From the NCBI GenBank assembly GCA_905194705.1, contig CAJJTI010000110.1, forward strand, positions 1 to 6,363: 6,363 bases of DNA, read 5' to 3'. Below, piece after piece: positions 5,089 to 6,363 of this stretch. Source of the DNA: an uncultured Solobacterium sp. GTDB taxonomy: Bacteria > Bacillota_I > Bacilli_A > Erysipelotrichales > Erysipelotrichaceae. The first letter of the stretch is position 1, and each line of letters begins with the position of its first letter. A program made the translations under genes and the position numbers. Under the pieces are notes generated by a model, which was not told where the DNA came from, did no database searches, and saw only the letters and a program-made list of their open reading frames with translations.

Positions 5089-5110
5089 AGATAGGCAAAA
5101 ATTTTAAAAG

Positions 5111-5119
5111 AAAGGGTGG
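5111..5119 (+). promoter_or_regulatory. Ribosome binding site that fixes the YebC-family start
   Basis: AAAGGGTGG lies eight bases before ATG 5128. An in-frame GTG at 5116 would give a longer frame, but it falls inside this ribosome site and its extra residues (Met-Val-Leu-Thr) precede the conserved MGRAHE start, so ATG 5128 is the real start. Confidence 0.8.
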
Positions 5120-5127
5120 TACTTACT

Positions 5128-5853
5128 ATGGGAAGAGCACATGAAGTGCGTGCAGCATCAATGGCTAAAACTGCTGCAATTAAATCTAAATTATATTCAC
5201 GTTATGGAAAGGAATTATATATAGCTGCTAAATCAGGTGTACCTGACCCTGATATGAACCTTGCATTAAAGCGTAAAATTCAAGAAGCTAAGAGCAATCA
5301 AGTTCCTGCTGATGTTATTAAAAGAGCAATTGAAAAGGCAAAAGGTGGAACTGACGAAAACTATACAGAAGCTCGTTATGAAGGTTTTGGACCTGGCAAC
5401 AGCACAATTATCGTTGATTGCTTAACAGATAATACAAACCGTGCAATTACAGATGTTAAAACATGCTTTAACAAATGTCATGGCGCAAAACTAGCTAACA
5501 GTGGTGCTGTAAGCTACAACTATGAATCTGTAGGTTTATTTGTATTTGCTTATGAAGATGAAGATGCAATGCTTGAAGCAATGATGGAAGCTGAAGTAGA
5601 TGTACAAGATATTTCAGTGGAAGATGGCGAAATGACAGTTAAGACAACATTCCAGGATTTCGGCAAAGCTCAAGACGCTATCGAAAAAGTAATTCCAGGT
5701 GTTGAATTTGATGTTTGTGAAGCTACATTACTTCCTACAGAATTTGTTACATTAGACACACAAGAAGATAAAGAAGCATTCGATAAATTATTAAGCATGC
5801 TAAATGATTGTGACGATGTAAACAAAATTTATACAAACGTAAAAGGTGAATAA
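5128..5853 (+). CDS. yebC: YebC/PmpR/TACO1 family translation factor (YeeI/YebC2-like)
   Basis: The 241-residue cytosolic protein has the full family length (about 240) and its hallmark segments: LYSRYGKELYIAAKSGVPDP (residues 22-41), VIKRAIEKAKGG, YEGFGPGNSTIIVDCLTDN and the Asn-Arg that follows, and SGAVSYNYE. The YeeI-like details (GKELYIAAK.G.PDP, DENY.E.RYEGFGP) place it nearer to the B. subtilis YeeI/YebC2 branch than to E. coli YebC. Members were long listed as transcriptional regulators; more recent work on TACO1 and bacterial homologues supports a ribosome-associated role helping synthesis of proline-rich stretches. The N-terminus MGRAHEVRAASMAKTAAIKS departs from the usual MAGHSKWANIK or MGRKWNNIK form. 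It has its own extended -10 promoter and a strong ribosome site, ends in a terminator, and shares the highly expressed codon style of ptsI. Confidence 0.93.
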   Translation: MGRAHEVRAASMAKTAAIKSKLYSRYGKELYIAAKSGVPDPDMNLALKRKIQEAKSNQVPADVIKRAIEKAKGGTDENYTEARYEGFGPGNSTIIVDCLTDNTNRAITDVKTCFNKCHGAKLANSGAVSYNYESVGLFVFAYEDEDAMLEAMMEAEVDVQDISVEDGEMTVKTTFQDFGKAQDAIEKVIPGVEFDVCEATLLPTEFVTLDTQEDKEAFDKLLSMLNDCDDVNKIYTNVKGE

Positions 5854-5857
5854 ATAA

Positions 5858-5888
5858 AAAATGACACATCAATTTGATGTGTCATTTT
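5858..5888. terminator. Bidirectional terminator between the YebC-family gene and tmcAL
   Basis: A perfect 14-bp stem (5858-5871 with 5875-5888) closes over a three-base loop. Rightward it ends in TTTT; leftward it ends in a run of six T, so it should stop both converging genes. The tmcAL stop codon (TGA, 5884-5882) lies inside the stem, meaning the end of that gene doubles as part of the terminator. Confidence 0.9.
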
Positions 5889-6363
5889 ATGTAAAGAGCT
5901 CCACCAACTTCTTTAGAGAGGAGTTCTTTTCTTTTTTCTTCAGCAAATATAGAAGAATAGAAGAGTGTTGTTTTATATTCCATTTCTCTATAAGGTAATG
6001 GAACTTTAGCAAATCTTGAAGCGATAGCTACTTCTTTTTTTCTCGTGTTATGGAGATATTCTCTACCTTTATCATTAAAAGCTAAGATTCTTAAAGTATC
6101 TAATGGGGGTAGTTTTTTTACATCTTCTTTTGTAATTTGATTTGCAGCTTGTAATAGAGTTCTACGAATTCTACTTGATGTATAACGCCAGTTAGTCGCA
6201 TCTTGTATAAAGCCTTCATAGGTTGAATTCTTTTTAGCCTGTTCAATAATATGATTTTCAATTCCTTCACTAAATAAGAAAGTATCAGCAAGTCTTTTAG
6301 GATTACTTGTTAAAAGATATGTACGAATATATGGGTAATATTCTTCGATAAAGGTCATACCTT
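5882..6363 (-). CDS. tmcAL: tRNA(Met) cytidine acetate ligase TmcAL, C-terminal part (runs off right edge)
   Basis: About 160 residues of the C-terminal region of TmcAL (YlbM, formerly DUF795 nucleotidyltransferase) are present; the whole enzyme is near 400 residues. TmcAL uses ATP and acetate to make N4-acetylcytidine at the wobble base of elongator tRNA-Met. Counting from the first Met in the window (base 6358), matching segments are SEGIENHI (30-37), WRYTSSRIRRTLLQ (57-70, the basic helix typical of the tRNA-binding side) and LRILAFNDKGREYL (89-102). The frame stays open to the window edge (Gly before that Met), so the Met is probably internal and the catalytic N-terminal nucleotidyltransferase domain lies beyond base 6363. 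It converges on the YebC-family gene and shares its terminator. Both act in translation, but opposite orientation means they are not an operon. Confidence 0.85.
   Translation of the reverse strand, partial: GMTFIEEYYPYIRTYLLTSNPKRLADTFLFSEGIENHIIEQAKKNSTYEGFIQDATNWRYTSSRIRRTLLQAANQITKEDVKKLPPLDTLRILAFNDKGREYLHNTRKKEVAIASRFAKVPLPYREMEYKTTLFYSSIFAEEKRKELLSKEVGGALYIK

Overview
The window is AT-rich chromosomal DNA of a low-GC Firmicute. The short spacing, strong AAGGAGG-type ribosome sites on some genes, T-rich intrinsic terminators and the gene families point to Bacillota. The N-terminus of the YebC-family protein (MGRAHEVRAASMAKTAAIKS, not the usual MAGHSKW type), together with the TmcAL and YitT-family genes, makes an Erysipelotrichia-type gut anaerobe my best guess. 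That placement is inference from family resemblance, not from a search. I see no transposase, phage, CRISPR, tRNA or rRNA sequence.

Layout, left to right. Bases 1-17 are the first five codons of a leftward gene that runs off the edge; it has a good Shine-Dalgarno (SD) and a paired AGATATCT palindrome around its promoter. Bases 70-349 are a gene-poor regulatory stretch with a cre-like site and a possibly structured leader for ptsI. ptsI (350-2056, enzyme I of the sugar phosphotransferase system) stands alone, without ptsH, and ends in a GAAA-loop terminator. A two-subunit glycosyltransferase pair of the PssD/PssE (Alg14/Alg13) type follows at 2109-3061 and overlaps by one base. It converges on a leftward two-gene unit: a small lipoprotein (4106-3780), then a PPP-family metallophosphatase (3762-3058). 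A 93-bp divergent promoter region separates that unit from a rightward YitT-family membrane protein (4200-5045). A YebC/TACO1-family translation factor (5128-5853) follows with its own extended -10 promoter. It converges, through a strong bidirectional terminator, on the C-terminal part of tmcAL (5882 to the right edge).

Functionally the window is a mosaic of separately transcribed units: central sugar uptake (ptsI), cell-surface glycan synthesis (the orphan glycosyltransferase pair), translation support (YebC family and tmcAL) and three poorly understood genes (lipoprotein, phosphatase, YitT). I found no convincing undescribed multi-gene system. The more unusual signals are regulatory: a possible structured ptsI leader, terminators packed into converging coding ends, and a divergent pair whose predicted promoters would give leaderless mRNAs. 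There is also a contrast between genes with strong SD sites (ptsI, yebC and the left-edge gene) and genes with none visible.
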